From Neisseria meningitidis (GTDB lineage Bacteria > Pseudomonadota > Gammaproteobacteria > Burkholderiales > Neisseriaceae), in NCBI RefSeq assembly GCF_900638555.1, contig NZ_LR134525.1, forward strand, positions 744,001 through 808,000: DNA of 64,000 nt, written 5' to 3'. The notes beneath the pieces were generated by a model. The model had not been told where the DNA came from, did no database searches, and saw only the letters and a program-made list of their open reading frames with translations. The position numbers were made by a program, and so were the translations under genes. Shown piece after piece: positions 1 through 9,558 of the stretch (position 1 is its first letter; every line of letters begins with the position of its first letter).

Positions 1-39
1 GGTATTCGGGGCGAATCCCGCTTCAGACGGCATTGCCGG

Positions 40-2046
40 TCAAGGCTTGTCCGAAGGAGGATGTCCCTGTTCTTTGGCGGGCGGGAGGAAAAGTATGCAG
101 GGATTGCTTTTAATCTGATTCCAAAAACTCTTAATCAGATTGCGGATGCTGCCGATTTTCGTGCCGCGCGAGCGCAGGGCGACGAAGAGGGCGAGGCTGA
201 AGCTGACGCAGAGGTTGACCAGGCCGATGGCGAGGACGCTGAAAATGCCGAGTACGAACGTGCCCAAACCGACGTTGCCGCTGACGGCGGCATAGCCGAG
301 GTTGGCGGAGGAAAAGGCGACGTGGCGGATGTCCAGCGGCAGCCCGAGGAGGTGTCCGAAATAGCCGGTCATACCCAAGAGCATCCCGAAGATGAAGTTG
401 CCTGCCAGTGAGCCGTAGTGTTTGTGGATGTAGGCGGCGAGGACGCGGCGGGGTCCGGGGCGCATTATTTTACGCAGCAAGGGGTTGAAGGGCAGGCGTT
501 GGCGCAGGTTGAGGTAGTCGGCGCGGTTGTCGAAGAAGCCTGCGATGATGCCGGAGCAGAACAGCCACAGACCTGCAATGGCGGCATACCACAGCGTCGG
601 GTAAGCGATGATGTCTATGGATTTGAACTGGTAGGCGGCGGTGTGGACATCGAGTATGGGCTGTTGGTGCAGATGGGCATAGCCGAACGATATGGCGCAC
701 GCCAAAAGGATGGCGATGGAAACGTTGCCGAAGACGGCGACACTTTGGGAGCGGCATACGTCGATGAGGAGCTTGGCGAGTTTGTTGTCCACCGCTTTGC
801 CGCCTTCGTTGAGGTCGACCTGTTTGGCAAAGCTGGCGGCAGTCATCGCGGGCTGTTTGGTGGCGACGGTGCAGTGCAGCATATGGATGATCATAAAGCC
901 GATGCCGTAGTTGAACCCAGCCGACAAGGAAGTCAGGAAGGGGCTGAGGCCGAGTGTGCCGATGCGGATTTTGAGCAGCGCCATCAGGGCGATGATGATG
1001 CCGCCGCCTGCCGCCGAGTAGAACATTTTGAAATATTCTTTGCGGTTGCGGGTGATGTAGTGTTCGCCGTGGTGGCTTTTGTTTTCGGTAATGCTGCGGG
1101 CGAGCATACGGATGCTGCTGCGGCGCAGGTGGCGGGTGCTGTATTGTTCGACCGCCGCGTAGATGAGGGAGTTCATCAGCGCGATGGTCAGGCGGTTGCT
1201 GTTGCCGGCACCGGTTTGGATGTCGGTGAGCAGCTTTAGACGGTCTACGGTCTGCCGGAGCCGTTCGAGCAGGTGGGCGACTTTGACCGACGAACCGGAG
1301 CCGGCGCCCGTCCCTTTGCGGCGCAAATAGTCAATCTGGCTGAAACATTGGTCGAACATCACTTCGAGGTGGGCGGTGTCGTAAGGCGTGGTGCCGTTGC
1401 GGTAGTGTTCGACCAGTTTGGCGGTTTCGCGTTGGAGGGCGACGAAGGAAGAATCGGCTTCCAGCAGGCGCGGGGCGATGCGGATGAGGTCGGGTTCGAT
1501 GGCTTCGGATGCCGTCCAGACAGACAGCATTTCGATGGCGCGCAAACGCGCATCGGCAAGGCGGATGCCCGCCGTCTGCAATTTGGACGGCTCGGCGTGG
1601 CTCCGGATGAGTTCGTATAAAACCAGCCATTGGCGGATATTGAGCGTTTGCAGCCATTTGTCGTCGTTTTCGGAATGGAAAAGATAAAGGAAGACTTCGC
1701 CCAAGTTGGCAAAATCTTTATATGACGGGCTGAAGCGTTCGTAGATGCGTATGCCCATTTCCCGGGCAAAGCTGTAGCGCGAGAAGATGCCGAGTTTGAT
1801 GAGTGCCGGATAAATGTGTATTTGCGCGAGCCAGATGTAAAAACACCGGCTGAAGCGGGACAGTAATTCCCTGTCTTGTTTGAATGTGTCGATAATCAGG
1901 TCGAAACGTTCCCCCGCACATTTTTTGCCGCCACGGCGCAAAAATTTAATCAGTGCGTTGAGGACGTTGACAAAATCGGTATGTCCCAAGCTTTCCGAAA
2001 GCAGGGGGCGCAGGTTTTGAGGGGTAATTTTCTTCATATCAGCCAT
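40..2046 (-). CDS. Membrane protein of the 'site-specific recombinase' (SpecificRecomb/Gcr) family
   Basis: Complete 668-residue reading frame. The N-terminal half (about 1-340) is soluble and rich in charged helices. The C-terminal half carries several hydrophobic segments, for example around residues 345-400, 440-465, 485-510 and 555-640, so the protein is predicted to sit in the inner membrane. It matches what I remember of the Neisseria proteins annotated as site-specific recombinase Gcr (Pfam SpecificRecomb). That name is historical: I see no tyrosine or serine recombinase catalytic motif, so the function is uncertain. The start used is the ATG at 2046; a second ATG three codons in (2037) is equally possible. 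A single uptake sequence lies just past the stop (22-33). Monocistronic and divergent from the transporter that follows. Confidence 0.8.
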   Translation of the reverse strand: MADMKKITPQNLRPLLSESLGHTDFVNVLNALIKFLRRGGKKCAGERFDLIIDTFKQDRELLSRFSRCFYIWLAQIHIYPALIKLGIFSRYSFAREMGIRIYERFSPSYKDFANLGEVFLYLFHSENDDKWLQTLNIRQWLVLYELIRSHAEPSKLQTAGIRLADARLRAIEMLSVWTASEAIEPDLIRIAPRLLEADSSFVALQRETAKLVEHYRNGTTPYDTAHLEVMFDQCFSQIDYLRRKGTGAGSGSSVKVAHLLERLRQTVDRLKLLTDIQTGAGNSNRLTIALMNSLIYAAVEQYSTRHLRRSSIRMLARSITENKSHHGEHYITRNRKEYFKMFYSAAGGGIIIALMALLKIRIGTLGLSPFLTSLSAGFNYGIGFMIIHMLHCTVATKQPAMTAASFAKQVDLNEGGKAVDNKLAKLLIDVCRSQSVAVFGNVSIAILLACAISFGYAHLHQQPILDVHTAAYQFKSIDIIAYPTLWYAAIAGLWLFCSGIIAGFFDNRADYLNLRQRLPFNPLLRKIMRPGPRRVLAAYIHKHYGSLAGNFIFGMLLGMTGYFGHLLGLPLDIRHVAFSSANLGYAAVSGNVGLGTFVLGIFSVLAIGLVNLCVSFSLALFVALRSRGTKIGSIRNLIKSFWNQIKSNPCILFLPPAKEQGHPPSDKP

Positions 2047-2128
2047 TGTACCGCATCGGCAATCCGGCGTTAAACGCCCCGATAGCGGGGAGGGCGCGCC
2101 TGCGGTGGGCGGCGCATTTTCCGCCGGT

Positions 2129-2157
2129 TTGAAATCAAACTATATTAATGATATAAT
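2129..2157 (+). promoter_or_regulatory. Predicted sigma-70 promoter of the BCCT transporter
   Basis: TTGAAA at 2129-2134 and TATAAT at 2152-2157 are separated by 17 bp in an AT-rich part of the 288-bp spacer between the two divergent genes. This would give a leader of about 170 nt before the transporter start. The leader is very AT-rich up to about 2220. I see no riboswitch. Confidence 0.6.
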
Positions 2158-2334
2158 AAATATCGATAAATCAATCTGATAGAATAATCCGTATTGATTT
2201 TTAATTTTTTCGATTATAACAATTTCGGCCGGTTTGTGCATTTCGTCATCCGGAAGCCGGTATTTTACCGGCAGGTTTTGACCGCTTTGCCCGATGACCG
2301 GGTTTGTCTGTTTTTAACAAAGGAGTGAGAAGGT

Positions 2335-4361
2335 TTGTCCCTGTCTGAATTTATAGAACGCCGAACGTCATTTAATCCGATGGTTATTTTGACGACTTTG
2401 TTTTTTGTGTGTGTTTTGGTGGTATTGGTTTTAACCGTGCCGGATCAGGTGCAGATGTGGCTCGATCGGGCAAAAGAAGTCATTTTTACCGAGTTCAGCT
2501 GGTTTTATGTTTTAACGTTTTCCATTTTTCTGGGTTTCCTGCTGATACTCTCGGTCAGCAGTTTGGGAAACATCAGGCTCGGACGGGATGAAGATGTGCC
2601 GGAATTCGGCTTCCTGTCGTGGCTGGCGATGCTGTTTGCGGCCGGGATGGGCGTGGGTCTGATGTTTTTCGGCGTGGCAGAGCCGTTGATGCATTATTTT
2701 TCGGACATTACGGCCGGCACGCCGGAACACAGGCAGCAGCAGGCATTGCTGCACACGGTGTTCCATTGGGGCGTTCACGCTTGGTCGGTGTACGGTACGA
2801 TTGCATTGGCTTTGGCTTATTTCGGTTTCCGCTACAAGCTGCCGCTTGCCCTGCGTTCTTGTTTTTACCCCCTGTTGAAAGAAAAAATTTCCGGAAGGTT
2901 CGGCGATGCCATTGATATTATGGCGTTGCTTGCTACTTTTTTCGGCATCATCACCACATTGGGGTTCGGGGCTTCGCAACTGGGCGCCGGATTGCAGGAA
3001 ATAGGCTGGATTGCCGAAAACAGCTTCAGCGTGCAGGTTTTGATTATCGCCGCCGTCATGTCCCTCGCCGTCGTTTCGGCAATATCCGGCGTGGGGAAGG
3101 GTGTGAAGGTGTTGAGCGAGTTGAACCTGGGTCTTGCGTTTTTGCTGCTGTTTTTTGTTTTGGCGGCGGGTCCCACTGTTTACCTGTTGTCGGCATTCGG
3201 CGACAACATAGGGAACTACCTCGGAAATCTGGTGCGCCTCAGTTTTAAAACTTATGCGTACGAACGGGAACACAAGCCGTGGTTTGAATCTTGGACGGTG
3301 CTTTATTGGGCGTGGTGGTGTTCTTGGGCGCCGTTTGTGGGTTTGTTTATCGCGCGCATTTCAAAGGGGCGCACCATCCGCGAGTTTGTCTTCGGGGTTT
3401 TGCTCATCCCCGGCCTGTTCGGCGTTTTGTGGTTTACCGTCTTCGGCAATACGGCGATTTGGCTGAATGACGGGGTTGCGGGGGGAGTGCTCGAAAAGAT
3501 GACCTCCTCTCCGGAAACGCTGCTTTTTAAATTCTTTAATTACCTCCCCTGCCCGAATTGACGAGCATCGTCAGCCTGCTGGTCATTTCTCTGTTTTTTG
3601 TAACTTCTGCCGATTCCGGGATTTATGTCCTGAACAATATTACCTCTCGGGACAAAGGCTTGAGCGCGCCACGGTGGCAGGCGGTTATGTGGGGCGTGCT
3701 GATGTCTGCCGTTGCCGTTTTGCTGATGCGCTCGGGCGGACTCGGCAACCTGCAGTCTATGACCCTGATTGTTTCCCTGCCGTTTGCCCTGCTGATGCTG
3801 ATAATGTGTTTCAGCCTGTGGAAAGGATTGAGTGCGGATAAGAAATATTTTGAGACCCGGGTTAACCCTACCAGTGTATTTTGGACGGGCGGCAAGTGGA
3901 AAGAACGGCTGGTGCAGATAATGAGCCAGACGCAGGAGCAGGATATTTTAAAATTCCTCAAACATACCGCATCGCCCGCTATGCACGAGTTACAACGGGA
4001 GCTTTCGGAAGAATACGGCTTGAGCGTCCGGGTCGATAAGATGTTTCATCAGGACGAGCCCGCAATCGAGTTCGTCATTCGGAAAGAGACGATGCGCGAT
4101 TTTATGTACGGGATTAAGTCTGTCGGGCAGGATGTATCCGACCAGTTGATTAACGACGGCAAGCTGCCGCATATCCGGCATCAGACAACTTACAAACCCT
4201 ACGCTTATTTTTTCGACGGGCGCGTCGGGTACGATGTGCAGTATATGAACAAGGACGAGCTGATTGCCGACATTTTGAAAAACTACGAACGTTATTTGAT
4301 GTTGTTGGATGATGTCGGTCAGGAACTGATGGCGCACGAGCAGGTGGAATTGGCAGAGTAA
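2335..4361 (+). pseudogene. betT: BCCT-family glycine betaine/choline transporter, split by a frameshift
   Basis: Two adjacent frames encode the two parts of one BCCT transporter (Na+- or H+-coupled uptake of betaine or choline across the inner membrane, osmoprotection). Part one (2335-3561, 408 residues) starts at TTG 2335 behind a good AGGAG at 2321-2325. It holds the N-terminal membrane segments, the glycine-rich GMGVGLMFFGVAEP segment and the BCCT signature with WTVLYWAWWCSWAPF and GRTIREF. Part two (3558-4361) holds the last membrane segments and a hydrophilic C-terminal tail of about 180 residues. The break is at a run of four C at 3546-3549: with a fifth C the reading would continue YLPLPELTSIVS without interruption. 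The lesion is therefore one lost base in a short homopolymer: a real null allele, a switchable state or a sequencing error. Which substrate is carried cannot be told from sequence; the gene symbol is by family. Confidence 0.85.
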
Positions 4362-4388
4362 ATATCCTCGCTCCGGCGTTTGCCAAAA

Positions 4389-4420
4389 AAATGCGGTGAA
4401 GCAGATTCACCGCATTTTTT
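4389..4420. terminator. Bidirectional rho-independent terminator
   Basis: 12-bp perfect stem (4389-4400 with 4406-4417), a 5-nt loop, and A/T runs on both sides. It lies between the convergent transporter (+) and acyl-CoA synthetase (-) genes. Confidence 0.85.
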
Positions 4421-4451
4421 TTGCCGGACGGGGCTTCGGACGGCACGGCGT

Positions 4452-6005
4452 TCATTTGTTTCCGTCAAACTGCTCCTTCAACACCCGTTTCAATACCTTG
4501 CCCGTAGCGTTGCGCGGCAGCCCGTCTTTAAAGTGGATTTGTTTGGGGATTTTGAAATTTGCCAGCACGGTACGCAGGTGGCGGCGGATTTCGTTCTCGC
4601 CCAAATCCATACCTTCCTTCAATTGGACGAAGGCGACGATTTCCTCGTCGGCATAACGGTCTTTCACGCCGATGACGGCGGCGGCTTCGACGGCATCGAG
4701 TTTGTAGATTTCTTCTTCGATTTCGCGCGGATAGACATTTTGACCTTTGGAAATAATCAAATCTTTTTTGCGGTCGACGATAAAGATAAAGCCGTCTTCG
4801 TCTATGGTAACGAAATCGCCCGTTTTCAACCAGCCGTTGACGATGGTTTCATCGGTGGCGGCAGGCATATTGAGGTAGCCCCGCATCACCGAACCGCCCC
4901 TGACGATCAGTTCGCCCACTTCGCCGCGCGGCACTTCGACCAATTCTTCATCGACGGCTTTGACTTCCAAACCGGGCAGGGGGATGCCGACGCTGCGGGC
5001 TTTTTGCCTCTCGGGCGTATTGACGGCGACGACGGGCGAGGCTTCGCTCAGTCCGTAGCCTTCCAGCAATTTGGCGCGGGGGAACTTGGCTTTGAAATCG
5101 AGGATGGTTTGTTCCGCCAAAGGTGCTCCGCCGCTGATAAACAGGCGGATGCGGTTGAACCATCTGAAATACCAAGGGATTTTCGTCTTGCTCATCGCGG
5201 TGTAAATCGCGGGCACGCCCAAAAACACGGTCGCGCGTTTGAGCAGTGCCTGTTTCAAAACGTTGGAAAAGGGGAAAACGGATTTGACCAAAATAATCGA
5301 ACACGCCATATAAATCGGCAGCAGCACCATAGCCGTCAGCGTGAAGCTGTGGAACATCGGCAGGAAAACGATAAAGCGGTCGCGCTTGGAGATTTTAAAG
5401 ATGCGTTCGATGCCGTTCAGGTTGGCGAACAGGTTGGCGTAGCTGATTAGCGCACCTTTGGGATGCCCCGTCGTGCCGGAGGTGTAGATGATGTGTGCCA
5501 AATCATTTATCCGGGGTTGGCGGCCCAAGTCGGGTTTTTCGGGGAAGCGGCGCACGTCTTCAAAAAAGGCATCGCCTTCCGCCATTTCGCCGTCCGGACG
5601 GCTTTGGCCCGTCCAAATGATTTTTTCGACGGGCGTTTGCGCCTTCAAGCCCGCCAATTCTTTTGACAGGCCGGCCGAGGCGAACAGGAAGCGCGCCTTG
5701 CAGTCGTTCAGGATATACGCGTATTCGCTGTTTTTCAAAAATGTGTTCATCGGTACGGCAACCGCGCCGATGGCGGATACGGCGAAATAGGCGGTAATAA
5801 ATTCCGTGGAATTGGAAACCGCCAGCGCGACCGTGTCGCCGAACTTCACGCCGATATTTTGCAGATACGCCGCAACGGCTTCGGCTTCCTGCTTGAGCGC
5901 GCGGTAGGCGGTTTTTTCCTTGCCGTCGAACACTGCCGTGCCGTTGCCGTTTTTGCGGCAGGCGGCGGTCAGCATTTCGTAGAAATTGGCATAAGTCCGG
6001 TTCAT
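4452..6005 (-). CDS. fadD: Long-chain fatty-acid-CoA ligase (AMP-binding ANL family)
   Basis: 517 residues, a usual length for acyl-CoA synthetases, which activate fatty acids with ATP and CoA at the inner face of the membrane. The ANL motifs occur in order: the phosphate loop IIYTSGTTGHPKGA in the first half, a YGLSEASP-type motif (GYGLSEASPVVAVN) after the middle, then WLKTGDF and the hinge/lysine region DRKKDLIISKGQNVYPREIE near the C-terminus, with TGKVLKR at the end. I chose ATG 6005 because AAGGAAG stands just upstream; a longer frame to 6137 runs into the insertion sequence and lacks support. Only about 60 bp of native upstream DNA remain before the IS1655-like element, so its promoter may be altered. 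The exact acyl substrate is unknown. Confidence 0.85.
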   Translation of the reverse strand: MNRTYANFYEMLTAACRKNGNGTAVFDGKEKTAYRALKQEAEAVAAYLQNIGVKFGDTVALAVSNSTEFITAYFAVSAIGAVAVPMNTFLKNSEYAYILNDCKARFLFASAGLSKELAGLKAQTPVEKIIWTGQSRPDGEMAEGDAFFEDVRRFPEKPDLGRQPRINDLAHIIYTSGTTGHPKGALISYANLFANLNGIERIFKISKRDRFIVFLPMFHSFTLTAMVLLPIYMACSIILVKSVFPFSNVLKQALLKRATVFLGVPAIYTAMSKTKIPWYFRWFNRIRLFISGGAPLAEQTILDFKAKFPRAKLLEGYGLSEASPVVAVNTPERQKARSVGIPLPGLEVKAVDEELVEVPRGEVGELIVRGGSVMRGYLNMPAATDETIVNGWLKTGDFVTIDEDGFIFIVDRKKDLIISKGQNVYPREIEEEIYKLDAVEAAAVIGVKDRYADEEIVAFVQLKEGMDLGENEIRRHLRTVLANFKIPKQIHFKDGLPRNATGKVLKRVLKEQFDGNK

Positions 6006-6063
6006 GAAACTTCCTTTATGGTTGCGGACGGAGAACGCCCTCATTTGAAAACAATATGCCGAC

Positions 6064-7137
6064 GGATTCGCATTTGAAGTGCAACTTTCCCTAACAGAAA
6101 AAGGCCAGTATGCGGTAGCATACGGCCTTTCCTGCAAGAAAGATTGCCATGAGCTACACGCAACTGACCCAAGGCGAACGATACCACATCCAATACCTGT
6201 TTCGCCACTGCACCGTCACCGAAATCGCCAAACAGCTGAACCGCCACAAAAGCACCATCAGCCGCGAAATCAGACGGCACCGCACCCAAGGGCAGCAATA
6301 CAGCGCCGAAAAAGCCCAGCGGCAAAGCCGGACTATCAAACAGCGTAAGCGACAACCCTATAAGCTCGATTCGCAGCTGATTCAGCACATCGACACCCTT
6401 ATCCGCCGCAAACTCAGTCCCGAACAAGTATGCGCCTACCTGCGCAAACACCACCAGATCACGCTCCACCACAGCACCATTTACCGCTACCTTCGCCAAG
6501 ACAAAAGCAACGGCAGCACGTTGTGGCAACATCTCAGAATATGCAGCAAACCCTACCGCAAACGCTACGGCAGCACATGGACCAGAGGCAAAGTACCCAA
6601 CCGTGTCGGCATAGAAAACCGACCCGCTATCGTCGACCAAAAATCCCGTATCGGCGATTGGGAAGCCGACACCATTGTCGGCAAAGGACAGAAAAGCGCA
6701 TTATTGACCTTGGTCGAACGCGTTACCCGCTACACCATCATCTGCAAATTGGATAGCCTCAAAGCCGAAGACACTGCCCGGGCAGCTGTTAGGGCATTAA
6801 AGGCACATAAAGACAGGGTGCACACCATTACCATGGATAACGGCAAAGAGTTCTACCAACACACCAAAATAACCAAAGCATTGAAAGCGGAGACTTATTT
6901 TTGTCGCCCTTACCATTCTTGGGAGAAAGGGCTGAATGAGAACACCAACGGACTCATCCGGCAATACTTCCCCAAACAAACCGATTTCCGTAACATCAGT
7001 GATCGGGAGATACGCAGGGTTCAAGATGAGTTGAACCACCGACCAAGAAAAACACTTGGCTACGAAACGCCAAGTGTTTTATTCTTGAATCTGTTCCAAC
7101 CACTAATACACTAGTGTTGCACTTGAAATCCGAATCC
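6064..7137 (+). mobile_element. IS1655-like insertion sequence (IS30 family)
   Basis: About 1074 bp with imperfect terminal inverted repeats: 6064-6085 and 7116-7137 match at 20 of 22 positions (core TTCAAGTGCAAC, GAAGTGCAAC on the left). It holds one intact transposase. The left end faces the acyl-CoA synthetase start; the right end abuts AGGCCGTCTGAA at 7139. I cannot identify a convincing target duplication. Confidence 0.85.
6149..7114 (+). CDS. IS30-family transposase (IS1655-like)
   Basis: Intact 321-residue IS30-type DDE transposase. The N-terminal helix-turn-helix (about 1-45) has the typical MSYTQLTQGERYHI opening and KSTISREIRRH recognition helix. The DDE catalytic core supplies D from IGDWEADTIVGKG, the second D from ITMDNGKEF and the E from HSWEKGLNENTNGLIR. 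The C-terminal LNHRPRKTLGYETP is characteristic of IS30 enzymes. No frameshift, so the element may still be mobile. Confidence 0.93.
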   Translation: MSYTQLTQGERYHIQYLFRHCTVTEIAKQLNRHKSTISREIRRHRTQGQQYSAEKAQRQSRTIKQRKRQPYKLDSQLIQHIDTLIRRKLSPEQVCAYLRKHHQITLHHSTIYRYLRQDKSNGSTLWQHLRICSKPYRKRYGSTWTRGKVPNRVGIENRPAIVDQKSRIGDWEADTIVGKGQKSALLTLVERVTRYTIICKLDSLKAEDTARAAVRALKAHKDRVHTITMDNGKEFYQHTKITKALKAETYFCRPYHSWEKGLNENTNGLIRQYFPKQTDFRNISDREIRRVQDELNHRPRKTLGYETPSVLFLNLFQPLIH

Positions 7138-7294
7138 AAGGCCGTCTGAAAACGGAAGGCGGCAGTTTATCATCTTTGCCTTCAGACGGCATATCAAACG
7201 CCGCCTTTGCGCCGTATGCCGGAGGTTCGCCCCCGTCCTTCCGATGCTTGAGGCGAATGCCGGTTGCGTCCGGCAAACCGTGCGCGGGGTGGCT

Positions 7295-7337
7295 ATGCCG
7301 TCTGAAGCAATATGAAGGTATGCGTTTCAGACGGCAT
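7295..7337. terminator. Uptake-sequence inverted pair, terminator of the O-acetylation operon
   Basis: ATGCCGTCTGAA at 7295-7306 faces TTCAGACGGCAT at 7326-7337, making a 12-bp stem downstream of ape1 (minus strand). A further uptake sequence lies at 7139-7150 (AG variant) and an inverted one near 7180. Confidence 0.7.
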
Positions 7338-7374
7338 CCCCCTGTTGCGGAAATACCGTCCGCCTCCTGTCCGA

Positions 7375-8568
7375 TTATTGCCTGATTGCAGCGGAGCGGA
7401 CGAGTTCTTCGAGGCTGTCGGCGAGCATTTCCGCCGACCGTTGGTAGCCTTTGGCGGAAAAGTGTACGCCGTCTTTGGCGGCCCATCCGTGGTTGAGCCA
7501 GTTTTTCATGCTGCAAACGCCGCCCATCGCGTTTTGCCAAGACCAGAACATCGTCTGCCCCTGACGGGCGATGCGCCGCTGCATCTGTTGGACTTCGGTC
7601 AGGCGGACGGGGCGTGTGCCGCATACGCCGAGCGTGTTTTTCAGGGATTCGGGCGCGCCGATGATGAGGATGCCGGCGGCAGGTAGGCTGTCGCGGATTT
7701 GGCGGACGGTATCCAGCCATTTCTGTTCGGTATCGGCAATGTCGATGTTGTCGCCGAAGGCTTCGTTGGTACCGTAGGCAAGGATGACTAGATCGGCGCC
7801 GGTTTGGGCAAGGTCGTTCATACGGTCGGCACGCCATTTCGACCACTGGGTTAATTGTGCGCCGTTGATGCCCATCGCGGAAACGGTAATGCCGCCGGCG
7901 GGATTTTCGATGTTGATGAAGCCGATGTCCCACGGCATTTCGGTGTGTATGGTCAGGGGCAGTGCCGCGCCCGTATCCAGTACCTGCCAGCCGCCGCCGT
8001 TGGCGGAGACGGTGTTGCCGTTGACGGTCAGGGTTTGTTCGGCAAGCAGGGGTTTGGCAAACAGGGAAACGCGCTGCTTGCTTGCTATGCCGTCCGATGC
8101 GGTCAGGGTCATGCTGCCGCCGCTGCCGGTGTGGGCGAGGATGCCGCCGAGCGGGAAGTCTCCGGTGTTGTTCCTGCTGGTGAGGCTTTGCCAGTTACCG
8201 TTGTGCCGGACGGCCGCCATGCGCTGCCCTTTGACGTTGGCGGGGTAAACCCAGCCTATGCCGCCGTCGCCCCAAGTTTTTTGTAGGCGTTTGCGCAGGC
8301 TGTCGGTAAAGAAGTCGCCGGCGGTATGCGAGTCGCCGATTTGCAGGATACGGAAGGTCTCGCCGCTGCCTTGTGCGACGGATTGGAGTTTTTTCATCCA
8401 AGGCGAGGCGGAGGCGTTGCCGTAGTCGGTCAGCAGCCCGTTTGTATCGGTGTAGGGGGCGGACGGGGAAACGGTAACGGTGTCGAGGCTGACTGAGGCG
8501 ACAGGTAGGGCTTCTGCCTGCGTGGCGGCGAATAGGGCGGAAAATGCGATGAGGTGTTTGGGGTTCAT
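7375..8568 (-). CDS. ape1: Peptidoglycan O-acetylesterase Ape1 (SGNH hydrolase)
   Basis: 397 residues. Removes acetyl groups from the C6 hydroxyl of N-acetylmuramic acid in the periplasm, making glycan strands open to lytic transglycosylases. A signal peptide covers about residues 1-20. The nucleophile is Ser80 in IGDSHTAGDFF; the other triad members are Asp366 and His369 in KDGVHFS, exactly where the Neisseria enzyme is known to have them. The start ATG overlaps the stop of pacB by 4 nt (ATGA), so the genes are translationally coupled. Last gene of the operon pacA-pacB-ape1. Confidence 0.93.
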   Translation of the reverse strand: MNPKHLIAFSALFAATQAEALPVASVSLDTVTVSPSAPYTDTNGLLTDYGNASASPWMKKLQSVAQGSGETFRILQIGDSHTAGDFFTDSLRKRLQKTWGDGGIGWVYPANVKGQRMAAVRHNGNWQSLTSRNNTGDFPLGGILAHTGSGGSMTLTASDGIASKQRVSLFAKPLLAEQTLTVNGNTVSANGGGWQVLDTGAALPLTIHTEMPWDIGFINIENPAGGITVSAMGINGAQLTQWSKWRADRMNDLAQTGADLVILAYGTNEAFGDNIDIADTEQKWLDTVRQIRDSLPAAGILIIGAPESLKNTLGVCGTRPVRLTEVQQMQRRIARQGQTMFWSWQNAMGGVCSMKNWLNHGWAAKDGVHFSAKGYQRSAEMLADSLEELVRSAAIRQ

Positions 8569-9548
8569 GGCTGTGTACTTGATGGTTGCGTACTTGGTTC
8601 AAAAACGATTTTTTCCATTATTTTTGCCGCCAGCAGTTTTTGTCCTTCGGCGGTAAAGTGTATGCCGTCCTTGCTGCGGTAGCGGACGGGTTTGCCGTTG
8701 ACGTTGACGGAGTCGGTGTAGCGGTCTTTCCCGCCGCTCAGGGTGTGCGCGGTGGGAATCAGGATGATTTTGCCTTTCAAATATTCCGAAAGCAGTTTGT
8801 CTAGGTAGCGCATCTGTCCGTCGAGCTTGGCTTTTTTCATGTAGGGGATGCCGAGCCAGACGACTTGGACGTAGTGCGTGTGTGCGGCTTCAAGGATGCG
8901 GTCGACGCGTTTCAGGTATTCTTGCGCCCATTCGTCGGAAGCGAATTTGAGGTAGCGTTTGCCAACGGGGAAATCCCACGGGTCGTTCGGACCGAGGAAG
9001 ACGGCGAGCACGCTGATTTCGGGATGTTTTTTCAGGGTTTCTTCAATCGTTTTCGGCCAGTCGAAGAATGAGGGGTAGGACAGCCCCGTGCTTTGTTTGC
9101 TGAGGTTGACGGATTCGATGCCGTATTGCTGTTTCAGGCTTTTTTGCACGAAGGGTGCAACGCCCTGCATCAGCGAGTCGCCGGCGAAAAAGACTTTGTC
9201 CCCTGTTCGGACGGCGGCGGCTTCGGTGTTTTGTTTCCATTCTGTTTCGCCAGTTTGAGGGGCGGTTTCGGGTGCGGCGGCTTCAGACGGCATATCTGCC
9301 GAACCGCCGTCTTGAGCCGTCGGCGGCGTTTCGCCGGACAGGAAGGCTTTGATGCCGTCTGAAAGGGCGTAGGCGTTTTCTTGCAATGCCGCACCGCTCC
9401 GCCACCATCCGTAGGCGGCAAGCGGTTCGAGCGGGCTGTTGCGGTGGTAGGTCTGCTGCCAGTAGGCGTTGATGGGGTTTTGGCTGAACCACACGGCAAT
9501 CAGGGCAGACATCAGTATGGAGGCGAAAAGGGAAAGAAAGTTTTTCAT
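8565..9548 (-). CDS. pacB: Peptidoglycan O-acetyltransferase PacB/PatB (SGNH-like)
   Basis: About 327 residues from the ATG at 9548, which begins the membrane anchor MKNFLSLFASILMSALIAV. A start 8 codons upstream (9572) would overlap pacA. The periplasmic SGNH-like domain has the nucleophile motif AGDSLMQG and the C-terminal acid/base pair in SKDGIHFTAEG. By analogy with characterised Neisseria and Gram-negative PatB proteins it transfers acetyl, delivered by the MBOAT protein PacA, onto muramic acid. A low-complexity linker rich in Pro, Ala and Glu separates the anchor from the enzyme domain. It starts about 10 nt after the pacA stop and overlaps ape1 by 4 nt. Confidence 0.88.
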   Translation of the reverse strand: MKNFLSLFASILMSALIAVWFSQNPINAYWQQTYHRNSPLEPLAAYGWWRSGAALQENAYALSDGIKAFLSGETPPTAQDGGSADMPSEAAAPETAPQTGETEWKQNTEAAAVRTGDKVFFAGDSLMQGVAPFVQKSLKQQYGIESVNLSKQSTGLSYPSFFDWPKTIEETLKKHPEISVLAVFLGPNDPWDFPVGKRYLKFASDEWAQEYLKRVDRILEAAHTHYVQVVWLGIPYMKKAKLDGQMRYLDKLLSEYLKGKIILIPTAHTLSGGKDRYTDSVNVNGKPVRYRSKDGIHFTAEGQKLLAAKIMEKIVFEPSTQPSSTQP

Positions 9549-9558
9549 GTCCAAACCC

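Noticed and set aside
418..1239. Long plus-strand frame opposite the recombinase-like gene
   Set aside because: Antisense shadow: Gly/Asp/Val-rich composition produced by the opposite strand, with no ribosome site or family motif.
4380..5450. 356-residue plus-strand frame opposite the acyl-CoA synthetase
   Set aside because: The minus strand carries all ANL motifs; the plus frame is compositional.
6041..6640. 199-residue minus-strand frame inside the IS1655-like element
   Set aside because: Overlaps the intact transposase and has no recognisable features.
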